A DNA stretch of 64,000 nucleotides from Chloroflexota bacterium. Lineage in GTDB: Bacteria > Chloroflexota > Anaerolineae > Anaerolineales > Anaerolineaceae. Under the pieces are notes generated by a model. It saw nothing but the letters and a program-made list of their open reading frames with translations, did no database searches and was not told the DNA's origin. Location: assembly GCA_004347695.1 (NCBI GenBank), contig SLTK01000009.1, forward strand, positions 687,744 through 751,743. The letters are read 5' to 3'. Position numbers and translations under genes: made by a program. Of this stretch, positions 25,689-33,835 are shown one piece after another (the stretch's first letter is position 1; each line of letters begins with the position of its first letter).

Positions 25689-26288
25689 TTAATCTTCCTC
25701 GCCAGCCTGAATAGAAATTGTTTCTTTAACGAAGGGCTGCATTGCGGCGTGACTGATGATTTCGGCGGCTGTGGTGAGTGACATTCGACTGGTGTTCAGG
25801 ATCAGATCATACAGACTGTTATCCTCCCAGTTTGTCCGGTAAGCGCGGCGCAGGTAGCCCTTTCTTGTCCGGTCGCTGGCTTCGATTTGCGCCCGAGCAG
25901 CTTCCGGGGAGATGCCGCGATAACTGGCAATACGCTGGATGCGAACATCCAACGATGCGATAACGCGCACATGCAGCGCCCGGGGTTCATCGCGCAGCAC
26001 CACCTGCCCGGCGCGGCCAACGATGACGATACCCCCAGCCGCTGCCAGTTCATGGATCACCTGGCCAACCACGCGGAAATAGGCATTGAACTGGTCAGAT
26101 GACGGCGTCAGCCCAAGCAGGTTGAGTTCATCGATCATCGCCAGAGCGATTTCCGGGGCGCCTGAACGTATCGCAGCCTGATTTATCAGGTCGCGCCATA
26201 CCAAGCGGTAATTCAATTTGGCGGCCACCGCCTGACCAACCTGAAATCCCAGGCTGCCTAGTTGACGGGAGATTGTGATCACATCCAT
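25689..26288 (-). CDS. Cytidylate kinase-like family protein
   Basis: The 199-residue protein begins ITISRQLGSLGFQVGQAVAAKL, the form taken by the P-loop region in cytidylate-kinase-like (AAK) proteins, where the usual GxGKS is degenerate. It continues with VIVGRAGQVVLRD, LHVRVIAS and a lid-like region RTRKGYLRRAY. It may phosphorylate a nucleoside monophosphate or have lost activity. It is the first gene of an operon with the nuclease-like protein and hpt. No Shine-Dalgarno is evident. The region upstream carries the dispersed repeat. Confidence 0.8.
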   Translation of the reverse strand: MDVITISRQLGSLGFQVGQAVAAKLNYRLVWRDLINQAAIRSGAPEIALAMIDELNLLGLTPSSDQFNAYFRVVGQVIHELAAAGGIVIVGRAGQVVLRDEPRALHVRVIASLDVRIQRIASYRGISPEAARAQIEASDRTRKGYLRRAYRTNWEDNSLYDLILNTSRMSLTTAAEIISHAAMQPFVKETISIQAGEED

Positions 26289-26421
26289 TGCGAAGATCCC
26301 TTCCCCATCGGGTGATCGACTCTAGCCTCTTCATTGGCCATTATAGCATGCGGAAATCCGACATGCCGCTGTTGCTGCAAGCGACATTGCCAGACACAAT
26401 GGTTCTATCAGTCAGGCGCAG

Positions 26422-26541
26422 ATGGCTTCGACAGGCTCACTCACAGAGTGCCCTGCGGGCAGCCAGCGGGTAAAGCGAAGGGTCTCCCGACTGGCAGCGA
26501 GATGCTTCACTTCGTTCAATCGCAGATTGCCCTGTGGGCAG
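26422..26541. repeat. Dispersed palindromic repeat cluster before the second hpt
   Basis: GGCTTCGACAGGCTCA at about 26423 is followed by the 24-bp unit ACTCACAGAGTGCCCTGC plus GGGCAG (26439-26462), CAGCCAGCGGGTAAAG, and a diverged unit AATCGCAGATTGCCCTGT plus GGGCAG (26518-26541). The elements match those at 15.3 and 21.6 kb. The 429-nt spacer (26289-26717) holds no other gene. Confidence 0.8.
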
Positions 26542-26717
26542 CACGACACAATTTTGTCACCCTGTTCAAGCCTGCCTCCCCCGAGCCGAATAAAATTGTC
26601 AGGTTGCTAGCAGGTTTTCCAACTTTTTCGTGGCGTGGTATGATTCCAAGGAAAGCGCACTGCCCTCTTCTGGCATTCAGCTTTCAACATACTCAAATGT
26701 GTCAGAGGGAAGAAAAT

Positions 26718-27287
26718 TTGAACCACCGCTTGAAATACCCCTATGAATTTATTGGCGAAATATTGATTACCCAGGAACAAATCGAAGAGCGGGTAGCAGA
26801 GATCGGCGAACAAATTACGCAGGATTACCAGAATTCCGAAAAGCTGCTGCTGCTCGGCTTGCTGCGCGGCAGCGTTATGTTCATGACTGACCTGATGCGC
26901 AGTGTCCGCCGCCCGATGACCATGGATTTCATGCTGGTTTCATCCTATTCCGGTGCGGATTCTACCGGTTTCGTGCGAATCGATTCAGACCACAAGTCCT
27001 CGATAGCCGGCTGGGATGTCATCATCGTCGATGACATCATCGATACCGGTTTCACGCTGCATACCGTGCGAAAATTACTGCTGGACCGCAAACCGCGCAG
27101 CCTGAAGGTTTGCACGCTGCTGGATAAGGTCGCCCGCCACAAGGTGGATATGCAGATCGATTATTGCGGTTTTGAGATCCCCGATCATTTTGTGGTCGGC
27201 TACGGCCTGGATATTGACGAAAAAGGCCGGAATCTGCCGTACATCGCCTCAGTCGATCTCGACAAATATCACCAGTTGTACGGGTAG
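26718..27287 (+). CDS. Hypoxanthine phosphoribosyltransferase-like protein (second copy)
   Basis: The 189-residue protein has LLGLLRGSVMFMTDLM, the SSYSG loop, the PRPP motif VIIVDDIIDTGFTL and FEIPDHFVVGYGLDIDEKGRNLPYI, all typical of Hpt. The start is TTG at 26718 because GAGGGA lies 7 nt before it and the N-terminus then matches the first copy; the open frame upstream runs through repeat DNA. It lies 37 nt before the phosphofructokinase gene in the same direction. Two Hpt-like enzymes 1.4 kb apart on opposite strands may differ in base preference. Confidence 0.92.
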   Translation: MNHRLKYPYEFIGEILITQEQIEERVAEIGEQITQDYQNSEKLLLLGLLRGSVMFMTDLMRSVRRPMTMDFMLVSSYSGADSTGFVRIDSDHKSSIAGWDVIIVDDIIDTGFTLHTVRKLLLDRKPRSLKVCTLLDKVARHKVDMQIDYCGFEIPDHFVVGYGLDIDEKGRNLPYIASVDLDKYHQLYG

Positions 27288-27324
27288 GTTGGACTCCTCA
27301 TAAAGAAAGGCTGGTGGGGAAACC

Positions 27325-28446
27325 ATGGCTCAAAAAATTGGAATATTAACCACCGGCGGCGACAGCCCGGGAATCAATGCAGCCCTGCGCGCCATCGGCA
27401 AGGCAATCCTCAGTGTCGAGGGCGCTCAACTGACCGGATTCCAGGACGGCTTTGCCGGGATGTTAAACAACATGGTGGTTGAAATGGCAAACCTCATGTT
27501 CTCCGGGATTTTGACCACCGGGGGCACCATCCTTGGAACAAATCGCGACCGCCCCGACCATATTCTGATCAACAACAAATATGAAAACCGCACCTCGGAT
27601 ATCATCGCGGCATACCAAAGCCACGGATTGGACGGGCTGGTCTGTCTGGGCGGCGGAGATGCTCAAGACAGCGCCGGGTTACTCATGGCGGAAGGCTTGA
27701 ACGTGATCACTGTGCCGGTGACCATCGATAATGATATCCCACACACCGATACGTCTGTCGGGTTCAATACCGCCCTGGAGGTGGCTGCCGAAGCTATTGA
27801 CCGCCTGCATTCGACCGCGATCAGCCATCACCGCATCATCATCGTCGAGATCATGGGGCGCGAAAGCGGCTGGTTAACGCTGGGCGCCGGCATCGCCGGC
27901 GGCGCAGATGTCATATTAATTCCCGAGATCCCTTACAACCTCGAAAAGATAGCCGCTGCCATTCTGGCGCGCGCGGCCATTGGGAAGCGCTTTAGCTTGA
28001 TTGCGGTATCGGAAGGCGCTATTTCCGTCGAAAATGTCGAGTTTTTCGAAAATGCACGCCGGACGAACTTACGCATCCGTGGTTCGCGCGATGGCGCGGA
28101 CATCTCTGCCCGGCTGGATGCCATCGAGAAACGAGCGGCTGGCGACACCCTGCACCTGGCCAACCGGCTGGAAAGTTTTACCGGGCTGCAAACTCGCGTT
28201 ACCATTTTGGGATATTTATTGCGCGGCGGAGCGCCTTCAGCCGTTGACCGCGTGCTGGCCACCCAGCTCGGCACAGCCTGTGCTAAATTTATCCAACAGG
28301 GACAGTACGGCGTCATGGTCGCGCCGCGCGGCGGCGGCGTTGAGACCGTACCGCTCGACCAGGTTGCCGGAATGGTCAAGACCATCCCGGCGGACCACGC
28401 CTGGATTCACGGCGCCCGGCTGGTCGGAACCAGCCTCGGAGATTAA
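27325..28446 (+). CDS. 6-phosphofructokinase
   Basis: The 373-residue enzyme has the PFK order: ILTTGGDSPGINAALRA, GTNRDRP, LVCLGGGDAQ, VTIDNDI with the catalytic Asp, SVGFNTA, IVEIMGRESGWL and the C-terminal lobe ending in GARLVGTSLGD. At the phosphate-donor site the usual GGDGS of ATP enzymes reads GGGDA, placing Asp where E. coli PfkA has Gly104, the position that is also Asp in many pyrophosphate-dependent enzymes. The second donor marker (PKTIDND with Lys in PPi enzymes) reads PVTIDND. The donor is therefore unresolved. GGTGGGG precedes the ATG. Confidence 0.92.
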   Translation: MAQKIGILTTGGDSPGINAALRAIGKAILSVEGAQLTGFQDGFAGMLNNMVVEMANLMFSGILTTGGTILGTNRDRPDHILINNKYENRTSDIIAAYQSHGLDGLVCLGGGDAQDSAGLLMAEGLNVITVPVTIDNDIPHTDTSVGFNTALEVAAEAIDRLHSTAISHHRIIIVEIMGRESGWLTLGAGIAGGADVILIPEIPYNLEKIAAAILARAAIGKRFSLIAVSEGAISVENVEFFENARRTNLRIRGSRDGADISARLDAIEKRAAGDTLHLANRLESFTGLQTRVTILGYLLRGGAPSAVDRVLATQLGTACAKFIQQGQYGVMVAPRGGGVETVPLDQVAGMVKTIPADHAWIHGARLVGTSLGD

Positions 28447-28454
28447 GGGCCAGC

Positions 28455-30173
28455 GTGTTTCTACCGACAACTTTACGCGAATGTGCGGATTTGGGATGGC
28501 ATCAACTTGACGTGATCCTCGTCAGCGGCGACAGCTATATTGACACCCCGTTCTCGGGCACCGCTGTCATCGGCAAGGTGCTGGTTTCAGCCGGCTACCG
28601 GGTTGGCGTGATTGCCCAACCAGATATTCAATCGGCTGAAGATATTACGCGCCTGGGAGAACCTGTTCTTTTCTGGGGAGTTACGGCCGGCGTGGTCGAT
28701 TCGATGGTTGCCAATTACACGGCCACGCGAAAAAAACGCCGCAGCGACGATAATACCCCTGGCGGGATCAACAATCGCCGCCCCGACCGCGCGACGATTG
28801 CCTACACCAACCTGATCCGGCGTTTTTACAAGAACACCCGCCCAATCGTGTTGGGCGGCATCGAGGCCAGTTTGCGGCGCGTGGCGCATTATGATTTCTG
28901 GTCCGACCGGGTGCGCGGCTCAATCCTGCTGGATGCCAAAGCTGACCTGCTGTTTTACGGCATGGCGGAAAAAGGAATTGTCGAGCTGGCAAACTGCCTG
29001 CGCGATGGGCAGGATATTCATGACATTCGCGGTTTGTGCTACCTTGACCACCAAGCGCGCAGCGGTTATCTGGAACTGCCCGCCTACGAAACCGTCGCCG
29101 GCGATAAAAATGCTTTTATCGAGATGTTCCATACCTTTTACCGCAACAACGATCCACTGACCGCGCGCGGCCTGATCCAACGTCACGGTGACCGCTACCT
29201 GATCCAGAATCCGCCAGCGCTGACGCCCACCCAGAACGAGTTGGACTCGGTTTACCGCCTGGACTTCGAGCGTGTTCAGCACCCATACTACGAACGCCAG
29301 GGAAGAGTTAATAGCCTGGAAACCATTCAATTCTCCATCCAGACTCACCGCGGTTGTTACGGTGAATGCAATTTCTGCGCGATCGCGGTGCATGAAGGCC
29401 GCACCGTGTCCTGGCGCAGCCCTGATTCGATTGTCGCCGAGGCTGAGCGGTTAGCAGCCATGCCGGATTTCAAAGGCATCATTCAGGATGCCGGTGGTCC
29501 TACTGCCAATATGTATGGCTTTGAGTGCGCCAAAAAGCTAAAAAGCGGGGTATGCATCAAAAAACGCTGCCTGTACCCTGAAATTTGCAGTCAAATGAAA
29601 GTCGACCACTCGCAACAGATCGAAATGCTGCACCGGCTGCGGCAGGTAAAAGGCGTGCGCAAGGTGTTCGTCGCCTCCGGCATCCGTTACGATATGGTGC
29701 TGGCAGATCAGGCGCACGGACGCGACTACCTGCGCGCTGTGGTGCGCAATCATGTTTCCGGGCAGATGAAAGTGGCGCCGGAGCACACGGAGAATAACGT
29801 GCTGCGGCGAATGGGCAAGCCAGGTAATGACAATTTGCTGCGCTTCAAAGGCATGTTCGAGCAAATGTCCGCTGAGGCAGGCAAGCCGCAGTTTTTGACT
29901 TATTACCTGATCGCCGCACATCCCGGCTGCTCGGAAGAGGACATGCGCCGGCTGCGAACCTTCACCAGCCAGAAATTGAATATTCATCCAGAGCAAGTGC
30001 AGGTGTTTACCCCTACCCCTTCCACTTACTCCAGCCTGATGTATTACACCGAGATGGATCCATTCACCGGCGAGAAATTATTCGTCGAAAAAGAGAGTGG
30101 GCGTAAAGAACGCCAAAAGCGCATCGTAGTCGATAAAGAAGCGCCGGTACGCCGAGGTTTGCATGGCCGCTAG
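28455..30173 (+). CDS. YgiQ-family radical SAM protein
   Basis: The 572-residue protein begins with the YgiQ N-domain (LDVILVSGDSYIDTPFSGTA), has GGIEASLRRVAHYDFWSD and the radical SAM cluster motif HRGCYGECNFCAI (Cys-x3-Cys-x2-Cys), followed by VAPEHTE and the C-terminal TPTPSTYSSLMYYTEMDPFTGE block. It binds a 4Fe-4S cluster and S-adenosylmethionine; the substrate of the family is not established. The start is GTG at 28455, 8 nt after pfk. It overlaps the next gene by 11 nt. These three genes probably form one unit. Confidence 0.93.
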   Translation: MFLPTTLRECADLGWHQLDVILVSGDSYIDTPFSGTAVIGKVLVSAGYRVGVIAQPDIQSAEDITRLGEPVLFWGVTAGVVDSMVANYTATRKKRRSDDNTPGGINNRRPDRATIAYTNLIRRFYKNTRPIVLGGIEASLRRVAHYDFWSDRVRGSILLDAKADLLFYGMAEKGIVELANCLRDGQDIHDIRGLCYLDHQARSGYLELPAYETVAGDKNAFIEMFHTFYRNNDPLTARGLIQRHGDRYLIQNPPALTPTQNELDSVYRLDFERVQHPYYERQGRVNSLETIQFSIQTHRGCYGECNFCAIAVHEGRTVSWRSPDSIVAEAERLAAMPDFKGIIQDAGGPTANMYGFECAKKLKSGVCIKKRCLYPEICSQMKVDHSQQIEMLHRLRQVKGVRKVFVASGIRYDMVLADQAHGRDYLRAVVRNHVSGQMKVAPEHTENNVLRRMGKPGNDNLLRFKGMFEQMSAEAGKPQFLTYYLIAAHPGCSEEDMRRLRTFTSQKLNIHPEQVQVFTPTPSTYSSLMYYTEMDPFTGEKLFVEKESGRKERQKRIVVDKEAPVRRGLHGR

Positions 30174-31314
30174 TCCACTGCTGGAAGCCTTTGCCGCCTG
30201 TCTGCCGGGAGTCGAGCCATTTCTGGCGCAGGAACTGGAAGAACTGGGATATAATCCCGCCAATTATCACCCCGGAGAGGGTGGTGTGGGCTTCTCCAGC
30301 ACGTTGGAAGGGCTTTACCGCGCCAACTTATGGCTGCGTACCGCTAACCGCGTCTTGCTGCGTCTGGGACGCTTCCAGGCCATTCAATTTGCAGAACTGC
30401 GTCGCAAAACGGCAAATTTGCCCTGGGAACACTACCTGGCTCCCGGCCAGCCGGTTGCAATTCGCAGCACCTGCCACCATTCCAAGCTGTACCACAGCGG
30501 CGCGGTCAGTGAACGCGTGCTGGGCGCCATCGGCGACCGGCTCGAGCATGCGCCTGAGGCGCTGGCATTTGACGAAGAGCAGCCAACCGCGCAACTGGTG
30601 CTGGTGCGCATGGATAATGATGAATGCACCATCAGCCTGGACATGTCTGGCGAACCGCTGCACCGCCGCGACTACCGGCTGGCAGTCGCCAAAGCGCCGC
30701 TGCGCGAGACGGTGGCGGCTGCCATGTTGTACGCTTCCGGCTGGGACCGCCGTTCCCCATTATTGGACCCGTTTTGCGGTTCGGGCGTCATTCCGATCGA
30801 GGCGGCCTTGCTGGCAGCCAGGGTTCCGCCGGGTCTGCAACGGTCGTTTGCCTTCATGAACTGGCCAGGTTTTCATGCTTATAGCTGGGAAAACCTGAAG
30901 TCAAAGGCAACAAAAAAGGTCCACGCACCCGAAGGCGCTATTTTTGGCTCCGACCGCGACGCCGGCGCCGTGCAGGCTGCAATTGAAAATGCAGAACGAG
31001 CCGGGGCTGCCCAATGGATCCAGTTTACTCAGGCTGCGGTGAGCGCCATTCAACCTCCAGCATCACCAGGCTGGGTGGTGACCAACCCACCCTACGGAGT
31101 GCGAATCAGCGTCGGCAATGACTTGCGCGGGTTATACACCCAGTTTGGGAATGTATTACGAAATATGTGCCCGGGCTGGCATGCCGCCTACCTGTGCAAT
31201 GACGAACGCCTGGCCAGCCTCACCCGCCTGGCATTTGAAAAAGGGGTATCCCTGTCCAACGGCGGCATCCCGGTAAAATTGACCCGGGCGCTGGTTCAAA
31301 GCGGACGGGACTAA
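30163..31314 (+). CDS. RlmL-like THUMP/UPF0020 RNA methyltransferase
   Basis: The 383-residue protein has an N-terminal THUMP-like region (LPGVEPFLAQELEELGY) and a class I methyltransferase domain with motif I LLDPFCGSGVIPIEAA and motif IV VVTNPPYG, the latter typical of exocyclic-N guanine methylation. It resembles the N-terminal half of E. coli RlmL, which makes m2G2445 in 23S rRNA; the second RlmL half is absent. Its ATG lies inside the end of the radical SAM gene. A tRNA substrate (TrmN type) is an alternative. Confidence 0.9.
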   Translation: MAASPLLEAFAACLPGVEPFLAQELEELGYNPANYHPGEGGVGFSSTLEGLYRANLWLRTANRVLLRLGRFQAIQFAELRRKTANLPWEHYLAPGQPVAIRSTCHHSKLYHSGAVSERVLGAIGDRLEHAPEALAFDEEQPTAQLVLVRMDNDECTISLDMSGEPLHRRDYRLAVAKAPLRETVAAAMLYASGWDRRSPLLDPFCGSGVIPIEAALLAARVPPGLQRSFAFMNWPGFHAYSWENLKSKATKKVHAPEGAIFGSDRDAGAVQAAIENAERAGAAQWIQFTQAAVSAIQPPASPGWVVTNPPYGVRISVGNDLRGLYTQFGNVLRNMCPGWHAAYLCNDERLASLTRLAFEKGVSLSNGGIPVKLTRALVQSGRD

Positions 31315-31380
31315 TCGCGCAACCCGATCTAAAAAAGTGGGTTATACCTGTTAGCACCTTGCCGGAGGGGGCTGTGCTTA

Positions 31381-33072
31381 ATGCTTAATGTTTTCAGGCT
31401 ATCTCAGGGACAGGAATTCGACATCATGACCGGAACTCAGGCTTTTGCCGCAACCACCGCACTAACCCACACTCTTGCCCATTCAACCGGGTTGACCTGG
31501 CAGGGACCGGCTGAATCCGTTGTATCCGACCCGGCTGGCATCCAGGCTGCCCTGCTGCAATTTGACCAACCGGTTCATATCGTCGCCCTGCCGCAGGGTT
31601 TAGGTGTCAGTAACGCCGGCGCGGTGCAGCCCGGGGTGAACGGGAAGGCGCCGCAGTTGCTTGGCATGCTTTCCCCATTGGGCATCGAAGACCTGGGCGA
31701 TGCCGGTTTTCGCAGCCAATACGGGGTACGCTGCGCATATTACGCGGGTGCCATGGCCAACGCCATCGCCTCGACCCGCATGGTGATTGCGCTGGGCAAA
31801 GCCGGCTTGCTGGGGTCGTTTGGCGCCGCCGGAGTGGTTCCAGCGCGGCTGGAAGCGGCCATCCACGAGATTCAAACAGCCCTCCCGGATGGTCCTTACG
31901 CCTTCAATCTGATCAACAGCCCGAATGAACCTGCCATGGAGCGCGGCGCGGCTGAACTCTACCTCAAACACGGCGTTCACACCGTGGAAGCGTCAGCTTA
32001 CCTGGATATAACCCTGCCGCTGGTACATTATCGCGTAGCCGGCCTGGAAGTGGACAATGACGGAAAAATTGTTGCCCGCAACCGCATCATTGCCAAACTC
32101 TCGCGTAAAGAAGTTGCCGCCCGCTTCCTCAGCCCGGCGCCGAAAGACATCCTGGATCAACTGGTCGCGGACGGTAAGATTACGGCGAATCAGGCGCTTT
32201 GGGCGCAACAATTCCCGATGGCAGATGACATCACCGCCGAAGCCGATTCCGGCGGGCACACCGACAATCGTCCGCTGGTGCTGCTGCTGCCGGCCATCCT
32301 GGCGCTGCGCGACGAACTCCAGGCGCGCTACCAGTACGCTTCTGTGCCTCGGGTGGGTGCAGCGGGCGGAATTGCCACGCCTCACGCTGCTTACGCGGCT
32401 TTTGCTATGGGCGCAGCTTTTATTGCCACCGGTTCGGTCAATCAGGCCTGTGTGGAGGCCGGCGCTTCCGAGCACACCCGCAACCTGCTGGCCCAGGCCG
32501 GTATGGCCGATGTGATTATGGCGCCAGCCGCAGATATGTTCGAGATGGGGGTCAAAGTGCAGGTACTGCGGCGCGGCACCATGTTTGGGCCGCGGGCATT
32601 AAAACTGTATGAATTGTATTCACGCTACGGCTCGATCGAAGAGATCCCGACCGAAGAACGGGAAAAACTGGAAAAAACCGTCTTTAAACGCGAACTCAAT
32701 GCGATTTGGGCGGACACGGTGGCATTTTTCACCGAACGCGACCCGCGCCAGATCGAGCGCGCCAATGCCGACCCCCGCCAGAAAATGGCGTTGATCTTTC
32801 GCTGGTATCTTGGGCTGTCTTCACGCTGGTCGAATAGCGGCGAAAAAGGGCGCGAAATGGATTACCAGATCTGGTGCGGTCCGGCTATGGGTGCGTTCAA
32901 CGACTGGGCGCGCGGTACCTATTTGGAAAAACCGGAGAACCGCAGCGTGACGGATGTGGCTCAGCAACTGCTAACGGGTACAGCCTATCTTACCCGCTTA
33001 CGCCAGCTTGCTGCATTCGGGGTTAAAACCGCCCCCGGGTTGGAGCATTACACTCCTAACCGATCATTATGA
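31381..33072 (+). CDS. PfaD-like enoyl reductase / nitronate-monooxygenase-family protein
   Basis: The 563-residue flavoprotein matches PfaD, the stand-alone enoyl reductase of polyunsaturated fatty acid synthases: a TIM barrel of the 2-nitropropane dioxygenase family with AYNF-like LINSPNEPAMERG, VEASAYLDITLPLV, an inserted lid, AAGGIATPHAAYAAFAMGAAFIATGSVNQ at the FMN site, and the C-terminal segment KMALIFRWYLGLSSRWSN typical of PfaD. It would reduce enoyl-ACP intermediates of the megasynthase encoded opposite at 33836-42604. A GGAGGGGG site lies about 10 nt before the ATG. A terminator follows in the convergent gap. Confidence 0.93.
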   Translation: MLNVFRLSQGQEFDIMTGTQAFAATTALTHTLAHSTGLTWQGPAESVVSDPAGIQAALLQFDQPVHIVALPQGLGVSNAGAVQPGVNGKAPQLLGMLSPLGIEDLGDAGFRSQYGVRCAYYAGAMANAIASTRMVIALGKAGLLGSFGAAGVVPARLEAAIHEIQTALPDGPYAFNLINSPNEPAMERGAAELYLKHGVHTVEASAYLDITLPLVHYRVAGLEVDNDGKIVARNRIIAKLSRKEVAARFLSPAPKDILDQLVADGKITANQALWAQQFPMADDITAEADSGGHTDNRPLVLLLPAILALRDELQARYQYASVPRVGAAGGIATPHAAYAAFAMGAAFIATGSVNQACVEAGASEHTRNLLAQAGMADVIMAPAADMFEMGVKVQVLRRGTMFGPRALKLYELYSRYGSIEEIPTEEREKLEKTVFKRELNAIWADTVAFFTERDPRQIERANADPRQKMALIFRWYLGLSSRWSNSGEKGREMDYQIWCGPAMGAFNDWARGTYLEKPENRSVTDVAQQLLTGTAYLTRLRQLAAFGVKTAPGLEHYTPNRSL

Positions 33073-33088
33073 GCCGGTGAATGCTCTC

Positions 33089-33814
33089 TTACCCGGCTTG
33101 CTTAATCTCAGGCCGGGTTTTTGCGCCTCTGACTGCCAGAGTCAGCACATGCTGCCCTTGATTGCGCCAGAATCCAAACCAGCGCTCTTCATTAAAGTTG
33201 GCTACGCGCAATTCAACATTTCCCCAGCCGTCCATCGGGTTTTCAGCTATGTGAAGCACTTCGACTGCGCGCGTGTCCACACTCAAACCCTGACCTAATG
33301 CCTTCAGCACAGCCTCTTTCGCGCTCCACATCAAACTCCCCGCCCAGGCGCGCTGTTCCGCTGCATAGTTTTTTAGGGTGCGCACTTCGTCCGTGGTAAA
33401 GAAATCCTCATAAAAGCTCAGCGGGTGATCCTCGACCCACTCTAAATCAATCCCCTGGCCGATGCCCGTATTCAAGCTTACTGACGCCGCGGCCCACCCT
33501 TCCCGGTGGCTGATGCTCAGTTGAATCGGCAGGATTTTATCAGCGGTACGCGCATAAGGCGCTCCCGTGGCAGAGTTGGCAATGGTGATCTTGGCAAAAG
33601 GTACGTTTTCCATGCCGGGAACGCACATGGCAATGAGTTTCTTTGCCGCGAGTCGTCCCGACAGCCATTCACTGCGCCGTTTGGGAAAACGCATCTGCCT
33701 GAGCCGATTCCATTCTTCAACCGAAAGCCGTCCATCCACTGAATCGCTTATGAGGCCGGCCCCCTCAGGACCGGCCTCATCCATTAACCAGTAAATTATC
33801 GCGGATTTTCCCAC
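33089..33814 (-). CDS. 4'-phosphopantetheinyl transferase
   Basis: The 241-residue Sfp-type protein has the PPTase signatures: SISHREGWAAASVS, GQGIDLEWVE (metal-binding Asp and Glu) and WSAKEAVLKALG. It transfers phosphopantetheine from CoA to carrier proteins, here presumably to the ACP repeats of the megasynthase, whose stop codon is 21 nt upstream in the same direction. The start appears to be GTG at 33814, with AGGA 11 nt before it; a later ATG would cut the N-domain. The system-specific PPTase is notable because those ACPs have Thr at the expected attachment site. Confidence 0.92.
   Translation of the reverse strand: MGKSAIIYWLMDEAGPEGAGLISDSVDGRLSVEEWNRLRQMRFPKRRSEWLSGRLAAKKLIAMCVPGMENVPFAKITIANSATGAPYARTADKILPIQLSISHREGWAAASVSLNTGIGQGIDLEWVEDHPLSFYEDFFTTDEVRTLKNYAAEQRAWAGSLMWSAKEAVLKALGQGLSVDTRAVEVLHIAENPMDGWGNVELRVANFNEERWFGFWRNQGQHVLTLAVRGAKTRPEIKQAG
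33091..33122 (+). terminator. Terminator of the pfaD-like gene
   Basis: ACCCGGC (33091-33097) pairs with GCCGGGT (33112-33118), followed by TTTTT. It overlaps the last codons of the convergent phosphopantetheinyl transferase gene. Confidence 0.85.
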
Positions 33815-33835
33815 CGCTAAAACAATCCTGACTGC

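Noticed and set aside
26334..26717. N-terminal extension of the second Hpt by 128 codons
   Set aside because: It runs through dispersed repeat DNA. TTG 26718 has a ribosome site and gives the normal Hpt length.
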